Shown here: positions 1 through 7,654 of the stretch, in pieces | How the letters are laid out: every line of letters starts with the position of its first letter | How positions within the stretch are numbered: position 1 is the first letter of the stretch | Notes under the pieces: generated by a model | The model's database searches: none | Told to the model about the DNA's origin: nothing | Seen by the model: only the letters and a program-made list of their open reading frames with translations | Program-made: the position numbers and the translations under genes | Assembly: GCA_009773515.1 (NCBI GenBank) | Contig: WSXX01000035.1 | Coordinates: 1-53,191, forward strand | DNA: 53,191 nt | From: Bacteroidota bacterium | Lineage (GTDB): Bacteria > Bacteroidota > Bacteroidia > Bacteroidales > Lentimicrobiaceae | Reading direction: 5' to 3'

Positions 1-310
1 AGAAGGCAGGCTACAGATAAATAAAGAAGAAATGCAACCGACTAACTTTGGCGAAGCTCAGAAAATTATTGTACATCGGTGCAAAGGAGAGGGAGAATGT
101 AAAAACCTCATTTCTTCCTACCAAGATCGTAGCCTGATCTCGTCAGAAAAGAAACAGTATGAGCACCTTGGTATTTCTGACGAGACCAATTTTTAGGAAG
201 CCTTGATTTTTGGTTACCTTTTGATCAAGCAAAAGGTAAGATAAAGCAAAGAAATGTGTCTGCTTCCTTCGGCCATTGCTTGAGTTTCAACTGTTATTTT
301 TTTGTCACTC
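1..310. repeat. Composite dispersed repeat, uninterrupted copy (blocks A and B)
   Basis: Positions 1-102 (block A) match 4224-4325 almost base for base. Positions 130-310 (block B) match 6210-6415. Here the blocks are joined directly at 129/130 (ATCG followed by TAGC). In the second copy the AbiE operon lies between them. Block B contains a perfect 12-bp inverted repeat, 138-149 with 174-185, around a 24-nt loop. Block A may extend left of the window. I recognise no product in it. Confidence 0.8.
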
Positions 311-796
311 AGGTGCGCAAACCCGCTCAATCTCCGCCGCCAGGCGGTAGCCACTGAAACACGAAACCTAATCCGTGAAAACCTGTGCTGAGCCAGGTTG
401 GTGAGCTTTTCGTCGAACCATGTCGAAGCATCCGTCGCATCAGTGTCACCCGTGTGCTAAAAAACCGCCCAATCTCCGCCGCCAGGCGGTAGTCAACGAA
501 ACACAATCCCTAACCGAAGCGAAGCGGAGCTCACCGAACGTAAATCCGTGATAATCCGTGTAATCCGTGGATAAGATTTTTATCGGTGGAAAATGAAACC
601 GCCCAATCTCCGGAGCCTGTCGAAGCATCCGTCGCATCAGTGTCACCGTGTCTCGGCCTTAGACGAGACCCGTGTGCTAAAAACCGCCCAATCTCCGCCG
701 CCAGGCGGTAGTCACAGAACCACTCACCCAATTCGCGTAATTCGCGGTTAATTTTTTGCTCCCTAAAAACGTCGTAAAAAATCCCCAACCGCTCAC
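311..796. repeat. Non-coding array of short dispersed repeats
   Basis: This gene-free stretch is built from recurring phrases such as CCGCCAGGCGGTAG (near 339, 479 and 699) and ATCCGTGGATAAGATTTTT. The same phrases return at 6590-7150 and 7735-7815. Hairpin micro-elements interrupt the phrases at 382-430 and 647-669. No credible gene is seen; open frames here consist of the repeats themselves. Confidence 0.75.
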
Positions 797-2899
797 CTAG
801 TAGTTGTTGGAGCTAATGTTTACATCAATAAATGACCGGGGTATCCACATATTCTTCCAGTCTTTGCAACCCTGCACCTCCGATTTGCCAAAGTCAATGT
901 AATCAAACGAAACCTCGCGTCCCGACGGATAAAATTTAATGCGGTGCTTGATTTTGACAATACTTTTCTCAAATTCAGGATCGGGGCGTAAATTGTCGCA
1001 GTCCCAGCCTTTGCGGTAAAACCTTCCACTATAGTCCTGATCTTCAACAGGAATATTGCGCAATTCCACATCAATCCATTGCTCTCTGGTTTTATTGTTG
1101 CTACTATTGTACCAGGTAAAATGCATATGTGCCTTCAACCTGCTCAGCCGCTGTTCGCTGTATTCTCCTTCAACCCATCCATCCTGATGCCTGCCCTCGA
1201 TAAGTTTTCCGGTGAAACTGCTGCCCTTTGATATCTGAAAACCAGGAAAGCTACCGCCTCTGCCTGGACTTTCAATCGCCTTAAAATCGCTTCTGCTGAA
1301 TTCCTGATCATCCATATCATGGCCATTGGTATAAACCATATAGGCATGAATAATGAAGTCAAGTTTATAATTCTGTGCAACCACCGGTTCAGGTTTTGGG
1401 GGAGCTGCTTGCATCTTTTTTTGTTCGGATTTCACAAACACGCCGCCAAATTCAATCTCAGCGTGAATGTAGGCATTGTCAACCGGTGTTATTTTACCCG
1501 AGAACCTGCCATCCCGTGCATCAAACTTCCCGAGCTCATCGAGTGTTGCAGTTTTAATTACCACAGGGCCATTGTATCTGATGGCTTTGGTGTACTCCTT
1601 ATCTGTTTTGTGGATGATTTCGCCGGATATACTTCCATCTTCAGATAGTGAGGTGATTTTCACATTCAGATCGGGAATGTACAATCTTATGGCATGGAGA
1701 CCGGCCTCCTTTATGGCAGGAATAAGCGCGGAAGCCATAGATTTCACACATGCTTCGTCGAGATAGGGATAGGTTTTTGAGATGGCGTATTTTTTAAAAA
1801 ACCAGGTGTCGGTGCAAAGCAAGACTTCCTTGTTGCCCACATTACGCCTGTAGTAGTTGTTTGAATAACTTGCTGCGCTCAGCTTCGGTGAGCTGTAAAC
1901 ATAATTGGGATGAGTAATGGGTTTCACCACATTGCCTTTCCAGTCGGTGCCCGAAATGGTTTCGTCGGTAAAAAAATTCTCGTTGGTAAAAACGGCAAGT
2001 TTATGTGCTACATCCTTAATGGTGGTCGATTTTTCAAGTTTCATGGCCAGGTCAGGGTCAACCTTACCGGATTGAAATTCATCAAGTGCGCCATCGTTGT
2101 TCTTCTGGAGTTCATCCATCATTTCTTCATAAGTATCTGGATTGCCGAAATACGACATCGTGCGGAAAGGGATGGAAGGATGGGCATCGTTGCGCACATG
2201 CGAAGGGCAACCATTGTCGGCAATCATATGCAGGGTTTCGCCCAACGATCGCCAGGCTTTGGCCATAAGTGCTTTACGCTTTTCGGAATCCTTTTCTTCA
2301 AGTGCACCTTTAATGAAAACCTTGCCGTTTTCCCAGGTATAATTATGTTCCAGCACACCATAAGCACCCGCCTCGCCAACCGCCCAGGAAACACCATCGG
2401 TATTGGGATTGGTAAGTATTTTCTGTATCAGGTTCAGCAGTTTACTGTTGACATCATCCGTAAGGTGTTTTTCGCCATCGGGCCGTGTGGGGTCGTAAAA
2501 ATGCCGGAAGCTGGCCGGCACCTCCGGCACATCGGCTGAGTATCCCCCATGAGCAATCCAATCGAGCGGCGTTTTATCTCCAATATCTTCGGTGTAAGTA
2601 GTCTCGCCATACAACCAGTTTGCCATATCTTTGTCGATACGGTCAATTTCGGAAGGATTGAACAGGCCGGTCTTGCTGATGTAATTGCCCCGGAGTTTAA
2701 CCCTGTCGAGTTTAAATTCATAAAGTTTGAATTTCTTCATCGAAAAGTTGCCTTTGTTGTTCTTTTCGAGAAAAGCCTTTACTATGAATTTGTTGATGGT
2801 GGGATGGTTTTTCTGATTGCCATAACCAACAAACAAAGCCCACAAAGCCAGCGCTGAAATTATTACAATCGGCAGGGAATATATTTTGATGTGTTTCAT
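797..2899 (-). CDS. Membrane-anchored zinc-dependent phospholipase C/P1 nuclease-like protein
   Basis: A 700-residue protein with an N-terminal hydrophobic segment (about residues 7-26) that could be a signal anchor. A block near residue 115 reads WIAHGGYSADVPEV followed by FRHFYDP. Another near residues 215-240 has LGETLHMIADNGCPSH followed by VRNDAH. This His/Asp spacing is typical of the all-alpha zinc-binding fold shared by bacterial phospholipase C and S1/P1 nucleases. The C-terminal half (about residues 410-700) is not recognised and looks beta-rich. It lies 12 nt downstream of the zinc-ribbon gene on the same strand, so the two are probably cotranscribed. The fold call is moderately sure; substrate and activity are unknown. 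Confidence 0.6.
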   Translation of the reverse strand: MKHIKIYSLPIVIISALALWALFVGYGNQKNHPTINKFIVKAFLEKNNKGNFSMKKFKLYEFKLDRVKLRGNYISKTGLFNPSEIDRIDKDMANWLYGETTYTEDIGDKTPLDWIAHGGYSADVPEVPASFRHFYDPTRPDGEKHLTDDVNSKLLNLIQKILTNPNTDGVSWAVGEAGAYGVLEHNYTWENGKVFIKGALEEKDSEKRKALMAKAWRSLGETLHMIADNGCPSHVRNDAHPSIPFRTMSYFGNPDTYEEMMDELQKNNDGALDEFQSGKVDPDLAMKLEKSTTIKDVAHKLAVFTNENFFTDETISGTDWKGNVVKPITHPNYVYSSPKLSAASYSNNYYRRNVGNKEVLLCTDTWFFKKYAISKTYPYLDEACVKSMASALIPAIKEAGLHAIRLYIPDLNVKITSLSEDGSISGEIIHKTDKEYTKAIRYNGPVVIKTATLDELGKFDARDGRFSGKITPVDNAYIHAEIEFGGVFVKSEQKKMQAAPPKPEPVVAQNYKLDFIIHAYMVYTNGHDMDDQEFSRSDFKAIESPGRGGSFPGFQISKGSSFTGKLIEGRHQDGWVEGEYSEQRLSRLKAHMHFTWYNSSNNKTREQWIDVELRNIPVEDQDYSGRFYRKGWDCDNLRPDPEFEKSIVKIKHRIKFYPSGREVSFDYIDFGKSEVQGCKDWKNMWIPRSFIDVNISSNNY

Positions 2900-2911
2900 A
2901 CGGCCTGTTTA

Positions 2912-3709
2912 TCAGAATCTTACCAATTTCCACTGTCCGTCGTCGCTTAAAGCAAATTCGGCAGTAAATATTTTACCTGTCTCATCCGTAAACTCATACA
3001 AAGAGTAAATCGGTGTGGATATTTTCAGTTTCCTGTTGCTGAATGCTTTGGAATATTCACTCATGTAAGGCTTGATTTCTTTGAACGCTTCCTTATAGAT
3101 TTCCCGGCTGGCCGGTGTAAGCATTTGTTTAAGCAAATTGGTATCGGCACGGGCGAAGGCTTCTTCCACCGATTCTGCGGCTTGCTGCGGATCGCCGGTA
3201 TCTAAAGTAGTTTCAGTGATGGTCTCTTCAGTAACCGAATCATATATCGAGACAATTCCCGGGATATCGGTGCCTGTAAGTCCTTGCTCAGCCAGGTCGG
3301 AAGTATTAGGTTTATCTCCGGGTTCATCTCCTAAGAAATAAAGTACAGTTAATCCGGCTGCCACCAAAAGCATGAGAACCAGCAAAGATTTCCATATACA
3401 TCCACCCTTCTTTCTTTGCTTCGCTGGAGGTAAAACATGGGGATTGGCGTAAGCAGATGGCGAAGGTGTAAGTGGCGTAACTGTTGATCTTGCAGGAGGA
3501 GCCGCGCTTAGATGGAGTGCAGATGGCTGGTTGCTGACCGGGCTTGCGATGGAAGCACCACAATGTACGCAGAACTTTTCGTTACCTGTAACCGGCTTCA
3601 GGCAAACCGGACAAGCGCCCGGATCAGGAACACCCATTTGGGCACCACATTTGTTGCAAAATTTTGCACCTGTCTTTAATTCATTGCCACAATTGCTGCA
3701 GAATGGCAT
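2912..3709 (-). CDS. Double zinc-ribbon single-pass membrane protein
   Basis: A 265-residue protein. The N-terminus carries two short zinc ribbons, CSNC...CNKC at about residues 4-21 and CPVC...CVHC at about 33-51, of the type in which paired CxxC knuckles bind one zinc each. A Pro/Ser/Ala-rich linker follows, then KKGGCIW and one transmembrane helix (about residues 106-126). An acidic Thr-rich stretch leads into a C-terminal domain of about 90 residues that resembles NTF2-like domains in size and ending (DDGQWKLVRF). The topology suggests zinc ribbons in the cytoplasm and the C-terminal domain outside. It is the first gene of a pair with the PLC-like gene. No specific function is known to me. 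Confidence 0.75.
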   Translation of the reverse strand: MPFCSNCGNELKTGAKFCNKCGAQMGVPDPGACPVCLKPVTGNEKFCVHCGASIASPVSNQPSALHLSAAPPARSTVTPLTPSPSAYANPHVLPPAKQRKKGGCIWKSLLVLMLLVAAGLTVLYFLGDEPGDKPNTSDLAEQGLTGTDIPGIVSIYDSVTEETITETTLDTGDPQQAAESVEEAFARADTNLLKQMLTPASREIYKEAFKEIKPYMSEYSKAFSNRKLKISTPIYSLYEFTDETGKIFTAEFALSDDGQWKLVRF

Positions 3710-3743
3710 ATTGAAAGTATTGTTAACCTCAATTAACCTGTAA

Positions 3744-4223
3744 AATTACCGGCAACAATTTACGAATATTTTATTGAATCATTCATCAATAGATAAGTTA
3801 ATCCTTAACAAACATTTCGTTGAGAATAAAGCTTGCCCAATCTCCGACGCCAGGCGTTAGTCACTATGCCACCCACCCAATTCGTGTAATTCGCGGTTAA
3901 ATGAAACCTTCCAGGTTTTCTTTCAACCTGGAAGGTTTTCTTCTATAATGTTGAAAGGATCCGTTTCTGCAGATACTGAAAATCTGAGCTCTTCTATACG
4001 GATTGTTGCTTTAGAAACGAATAATAGAATGTTATTTCGTAAAGAATAACTCCTCTGTCTGGTTTCGGGACCGGCATTCTAAACCGAGGGCCGTTTTTCA
4101 CGGACCGAGCTCCACCCGACCTATTTATTCAAATTATTGGCGGGTGAACCGAGGGCCGTTTTTCACGGACCGAGCTCTACCCGACCTATTTATTCAAATT
4201 ATTGACGGGTAAAAATGGCGTTA
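3744..4223. repeat. Gene-free repeat region with a 2 x 65 bp tandem repeat
   Basis: It contains another CCAGGCGTTAGTCACT-type phrase near 3850, a short hairpin around 3905-3942 (AACCTTCCAGGTT facing AACCTGGAAGG), and a fragment at 3955-4010 matching the 3' end of the structured repeat at 6431-6570. A 65-bp unit at 4082-4146 repeats at 4147-4211 with few changes. Each unit holds a CCGT-TTTTC-ACGG hairpin and an ACCCG/CGGGT inverted pair. No gene is seen. Confidence 0.75.
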
Positions 4224-4372
4224 AGAAGGCAGGCTACAGATAAATAAAGAAGAAATGCAACCGACTAACTTTGGCGAAGCACAGAAAATTATTGTACATA
4301 GGTGCTAAGGAGAGGGAGAATGTAACAACCCTGACTGCCCGTCAGGCAGGCTCTTTTCTTCCTGCCAAATCG
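4224..4372. repeat. Block A of the composite repeat, left flank of the AbiE cassette
   Basis: A near-identical copy of 1-129. Relative to that copy it carries an extra hairpin of about 21 nt at 4331-4352 (CTGCC-CGTCA-GGCAG). Homology to 1-129 stops at ATCG (4369-4372), where the AbiE-bearing DNA begins. Confidence 0.8.
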
Positions 4373-4444
4373 GATAAAGATGCCTTCGCTAGTGTTAATG
4401 GAATAATTAAAAGGTAGAATAGAAAAAGTAAAAGTTGTGATATG

Positions 4445-4475
4445 CTTGAATGTAATAATAAAACTAGTATATTTG
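4445..4475 (+). promoter_or_regulatory. Bacteroidota-type promoter of abiEi
   Basis: CTTG at 4445-4448, a 19-nt spacer and TATATTTG at 4468-4475 fit the Bacteroidota -33 TTTG / -7 TAnnTTTG consensus. The predicted start near 4479 falls inside the inverted repeat that follows. Confidence 0.6.
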
Positions 4476-4503
4476 TCCAGTATTTTAATTAAATAACTGG
4501 ACA
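4474..4503. promoter_or_regulatory. Inverted repeat, candidate AbiEi operator
   Basis: TGTCCAGT (4474-4481) is mirrored exactly by ACTGGACA (4496-4503) across a 14-nt AT-only spacer. It overlaps the end of the -7 element and the expected transcription start, 31 nt before the abiEi ATG. AbiEi antitoxins of characterised systems repress their own promoter by binding inverted repeats; that this is the site here is inference. Confidence 0.55.
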
Positions 4504-4534
4504 TTTTCCTAATGACAATTTTAATAGTACTGTT

Positions 4535-5260
4535 ATGAATGTTACTGATTACATTGGCAATAAGATAGAAAGACTACCGAAAGGATATGTATTCACCTAT
4601 GCCGATTTTACCACTGAGGTGAATCAAAAAGAAGCGGTAATAAAAGCGCTTAACCGGATGGCGGCATCAGGTAAAATTGCCAAATTATCCAAGGGTAAAT
4701 TCTACAAACCTGAGAATACTCCTTTTGGCAATCTTCAACCCAACCAGTCACAAGTAGTAAAAGACCTGCTGGAAGAAAACGGGAAAATTACAGGCTACCT
4801 CACTGGATACAGCATCTACAACCAATTGGGTTTAACCACACAAGTAAGCAATACCATACAAATCGGTAAAAATCAGATTCGCCCCGGTTTTAAAAGAGAT
4901 CGTTATACTGTTGCATTTGTTAAGCAAAAAAATACCATCACCAAAGAAAATATTCCATTGTTGCAACTGCTGGATGCTATCCGATACATCAAAAAAATAC
5001 CAGATGCCAAAATAGAATCCTCTTGTAAACGCTTTTTAGCCATCATCAAAACCTTTTCCGATCAGAAAATCAATACCCTGGTTCGTTTGGCTTTAAAATA
5101 TCCGCCCGCTTCAAGAGCTTTAACAGGTGCTTTGTTAGAAGCTTTGCAACAAACCAAAGCAACAGAATCACTTTTCAAATCATTGAACCCAATTACGAAG
5201 TATAAACTTGCAGGTGCATCGAAAGTACTATCCACCACCGAAAAATGGAATATTGTATGA
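4535..5260 (+). CDS. abiEi: AbiEi-family type IV antitoxin
   Basis: A 241-residue protein. The N-terminal 65 residues look like a winged helix-turn-helix (DYIGNKIERLPKGYVFT, then ALNRMAASGKIAKLSKGKFY), the DNA-binding part of AbiEi/DUF6088 proteins. The remainder resembles the C-terminal antitoxin domain. In characterised AbiE systems the antitoxin neutralises the nucleotidyltransferase toxin without binding it and autorepresses the operon. The stop codon overlaps the toxin start as ATGA. No Shine-Dalgarno is visible, as is usual in this phylum. It lies within DNA that interrupts a dispersed repeat, which suggests acquisition. Confidence 0.85.
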   Translation: MNVTDYIGNKIERLPKGYVFTYADFTTEVNQKEAVIKALNRMAASGKIAKLSKGKFYKPENTPFGNLQPNQSQVVKDLLEENGKITGYLTGYSIYNQLGLTTQVSNTIQIGKNQIRPGFKRDRYTVAFVKQKNTITKENIPLLQLLDAIRYIKKIPDAKIESSCKRFLAIIKTFSDQKINTLVRLALKYPPASRALTGALLEALQQTKATESLFKSLNPITKYKLAGASKVLSTTEKWNIV

Positions 5261-6201
5261 AGTTGCATAACGACATAAAATTATATTCCGATACCTTGAG
5301 GGCAGCATCGCAGCAGCTTGATGTTAAATTGGAGTTTTTAGAGAAAGATTACTGGATAACACTGGTATTAAGTCGTTTGGCAAAAAGCAAGTATGTTGAT
5401 GAAGCTGTTTTTAAAGGCGGAACATCGCTGTCCAAAGGCTACAATTTGATAGAACGATTTTCAGAAGACGTGGACATCGCAATTATAAACGACAAGGGTA
5501 AAACCGGCAATGAAATTAAAACCATCATCCGCGCAATTGAAAAGGAAATTACACCCGATTTAGCCGGGTTGCAAATGGACGGTGTTACCAGTAAAGGTTC
5601 AAGATTCAGAAAATCAGTTTTTGAATATGTGAGTATCGATAAACGTAATCAAAACAATAAATTGATTGTTGAGATAAATTCTTTTGCCAATCCTTTTCCC
5701 TTTCAGCGGCTTACCATAAAAAGCATTGTATTTGACTTCTTAATGCAAACAGGAAATGAGAATTACATTGAGAAGTATGACCTTCAATCTTTTGAGGTGA
5801 ATGTGTTGGGCAAAGAGCAAACTATGCTGGAAAAAGCAGTTTCACTGATTCGGTTTTCATTCGAAGAAAATACTGTTGAAAGTATATCAAAAAAGATCCG
5901 GCATTTTTACGATTTACACTTCTTAATGAATAATCCTGAATGTGCAGAATTTGTAGCATCAGATTCATTTAAGAAACAATTTGACACTATTCTGATTCAC
6001 GACAGGGAAATGTTTGAAGAACCAAGGGGCTGGCAAACCAAACAGCTTGAAGATTCTCCTTTAATCAACGATTTTTCAACTATCTGGGAACAAATAAAAG
6101 CGAAATATCAAACTGAACTATCCGCTTTTGCCTACAGAGCAATTCCTGACGAAGCAAGCGTTGCAAAAAGTTTTATCGAGCTGATAAACAGGATCAGATG
6201 A
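5257..6201 (+). CDS. abiEii: AbiEii/AbiGii-family nucleotidyltransferase toxin
   Basis: I chose the ATG at 5257, which overlaps the antitoxin stop (ATGA), giving 314 residues; an in-frame ATG at 5245 would add four. The DNA polymerase beta-type nucleotidyltransferase signature is present: KGGTSLSK at about residues 53-60 and FSEDVDIAI at about 68-76, whose two aspartates are expected to bind metal. AbiEii toxins are cytoplasmic, act in abortive infection, and homologues add nucleotides to tRNA acceptor ends. The gene is full length for the family. It ends 8 nt before homology to the flanking repeat resumes at 6210. Confidence 0.9.
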   Translation: MKLHNDIKLYSDTLRAASQQLDVKLEFLEKDYWITLVLSRLAKSKYVDEAVFKGGTSLSKGYNLIERFSEDVDIAIINDKGKTGNEIKTIIRAIEKEITPDLAGLQMDGVTSKGSRFRKSVFEYVSIDKRNQNNKLIVEINSFANPFPFQRLTIKSIVFDFLMQTGNENYIEKYDLQSFEVNVLGKEQTMLEKAVSLIRFSFEENTVESISKKIRHFYDLHFLMNNPECAEFVASDSFKKQFDTILIHDREMFEEPRGWQTKQLEDSPLINDFSTIWEQIKAKYQTELSAFAYRAIPDEASVAKSFIELINRIR

Positions 6202-6209
6202 CAAAACCT

Positions 6210-6430
6210 TAGCTTGATCTGGTCAGAAAAGAAACATTCTGAAACCACTTGATTTCTGACGAGACCAATTTTTAGTAAGCCTTGATTTTTGGTTACCTTT
6301 TGACCTGTGCTGAGCATAGTCGAAGTATCAAGAAAAAGGTAAGATAAAGAAAAGAAATGCGACTACTTTCTCCGGCCTTGGCTTGAGTTACTTAATCCCC
6401 TTTTTCTGTCACTCAGGCCGTTAGGCCTCG
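6210..6430. repeat. Block B of the composite repeat, right flank of the AbiE cassette
   Basis: It matches 130-310, starting at TAGC (6210-6213) and including the GTCAGAAA...TTTCTGAC inverted repeat. Relative to 130-310 it has a clean 24-nt insertion at 6304-6327 (begins CCTGTGCTGAGC), and AGGCCGTTAGGCCT replaces a less symmetric sequence near 6413. Confidence 0.8.
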
Positions 6431-6543
6431 TATCCGCTCAACGACTGCCTAAAATTTGACCATAATGTTATTATTATTCCTGTTTTCAGATTACTCAACG
6501 ATCAATCCCGGAAGTCAATTTTAGAAGGTCGTTTCTACGGATA
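6431..6543. repeat. Long imperfect hairpin repeat, copy 1
   Basis: Nested arms are TATCCG (6431-6436) with CGGATA (6538-6543), ACGAC (6441-6445) with GTCGT (6528-6532), and CTAAAATTTGAC (6449-6460) with GTCAATTTTAG (6514-6524). A loop of about 50 nt is left. A second copy at 19549-19661 shows compensatory changes in two pairs. No reading frame is shared. It could be a structured RNA, a mobile DNA hairpin or a protein-binding site. Confidence 0.55.
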
Positions 6544-6589
6544 CTGAAAATCTGAGCTCTTCTTTACGGGTGTTCTTTCTCCTTTCGAA

Positions 6590-7150
6590 TAACGCCCAAT
6601 CACCGCCGCCAGGCGGTAACCACTGAAAAATTCACCTAATCCGTGGAAATCCGTGTAATCCGTGGATAGATTTTTTTATCGATCGAAAAGGAAGCTGCCC
6701 AATCACCGCCGTCAGGCGTTAGTCACTGAAACCCTAGCCGAAGCGAAGCGGAGCTCACCGAAGGTAAATCCGCGGAAATCCGTGTAATCCGTGGATAAAA
6801 TATTTTTTCGGTGGAAAGAGAAGCCACCAACTCACCGCCGCCAGGCGGCTGTCACTGAAACACGAAACCAACCGAAGCGAAGCGTAGCTCAACGAAACCA
6901 AATCCGTGAAAATCCGTCACATCTGTGTCATCCGTGTGCCATAAAAGCTGCCCAACTCTCCGCTGCCAGGCGGTAGTCACCGAAACACGAAACCAACCGA
7001 AGCGAAGCTCACCGAAGGTAAATCCGCGGAAATCCGTCGTATCAGTGTAACCGTGTCTCGGCCTTAGACGAGATCCGTGTGCTAAAAAGCCGCCCAATCT
7101 CCGCCGCCAGGTGGTAGCCACCGAACCACCCACCCAATTAGCGTAATTGG
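6590..7150. repeat. Non-coding array of short dispersed repeats
   Basis: It repeats the phrases of 311-796: CCGCCAGGCGGTAAC-like boxes near 6602, 6704, 6836, 6961 and 7100, AATCCGTGTAATCCGTGG near 6653 and 6778, and GAAGCGAAGCGGAGCTCACC variants near 6736, 6871 and 6996. A 23-nt hairpin element lies at 7052-7074. No gene is seen between the toxin stop (6201) and 7357. Confidence 0.75.
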
Positions 7151-7356
7151 CGGTATATAAATTTTTAACTCAATCGCACCTTTTCACCTCTGAAATAACT
7201 ATATTTGTATAATAAATCAGGGCAACTCTGCAAAAATGCCAACCCTTGATATATTCAATGGCCCGGAGCATCCGATTATCTGACTCTGCTGCCTTATTTA
7301 CTGCTGTTAAAGATTGTTCTGTTTACACAACGCCTGCCAATCAATACAGTTGAAAG

Positions 7357-7611
7357 ATGAAAAAGACCTTTTTATTGCTTTTTACTTTGGCCGCCGGCCA
7401 TTGTAATGCAGCCACCGGAGATGCCCGGGATGGTATGCTGGCAGCACTTGCTGCAATTGGATTATTATTGCTGCTGTTTGGATTGTTTTCCCTTCCCGGA
7501 TTCCTCCGGAAACAGATTAAAGCTGCAAGAGAAGCCAAACTGAAACCTCATACAGACATTCCCGAAAACAAGGATTTGCTTCTTCCTGAAATCGATATCG
7601 CTGCCATATAA
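7357..7611 (+). CDS. Small secreted or membrane protein, hypothetical
   Basis: An 84-residue frame with a lysine-led hydrophobic N-terminus (MKKTFLLLFTLAAGHCNA, likely a signal peptide) and a second strongly hydrophobic segment at about residues 30-48. A basic stretch (RKQIKAAREAKLK) and an acidic tail follow. A TATATTTG -7-like box lies at 7200-7207. Protein-like composition and the Lys-start support it, but I recognise no family. It sits alone between repeat arrays. Confidence 0.5.
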   Translation: MKKTFLLLFTLAAGHCNAATGDARDGMLAALAAIGLLLLLFGLFSLPGFLRKQIKAAREAKLKPHTDIPENKDLLLPEIDIAAI

Positions 7612-7654
7612 AAGATGGGATATCCAGCTGATGCTAAGCTAAGCGGAATTAAAC

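Noticed and set aside
2-196. Open frame of about 64 codons at the left edge running through repeat blocks A and B
   Set aside because: Its second copy at 4225 has an in-frame stop directly upstream and another after 21 codons, and block B is used elsewhere without the frame. An opening of this length is not rare by chance. It could still be the end of a gene outside the window.
382-430. Insertion sequence end
   Set aside because: No transposase, no terminal inverted repeat of normal length and no target duplication; the size fits a micro-element.
1910-2539. 209-codon plus-strand frame inside the PLC-like gene
   Set aside because: It is the antisense shadow of a gene with clear family motifs and a credible start; its product looks like reverse-translated composition.
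6431-6543. Integron attC site
   Set aside because: The hairpin has no GTTRRRY/RYYYAAC core pair, no integrase is present, and genes are not arranged as single-gene cassettes ended by the hairpin.
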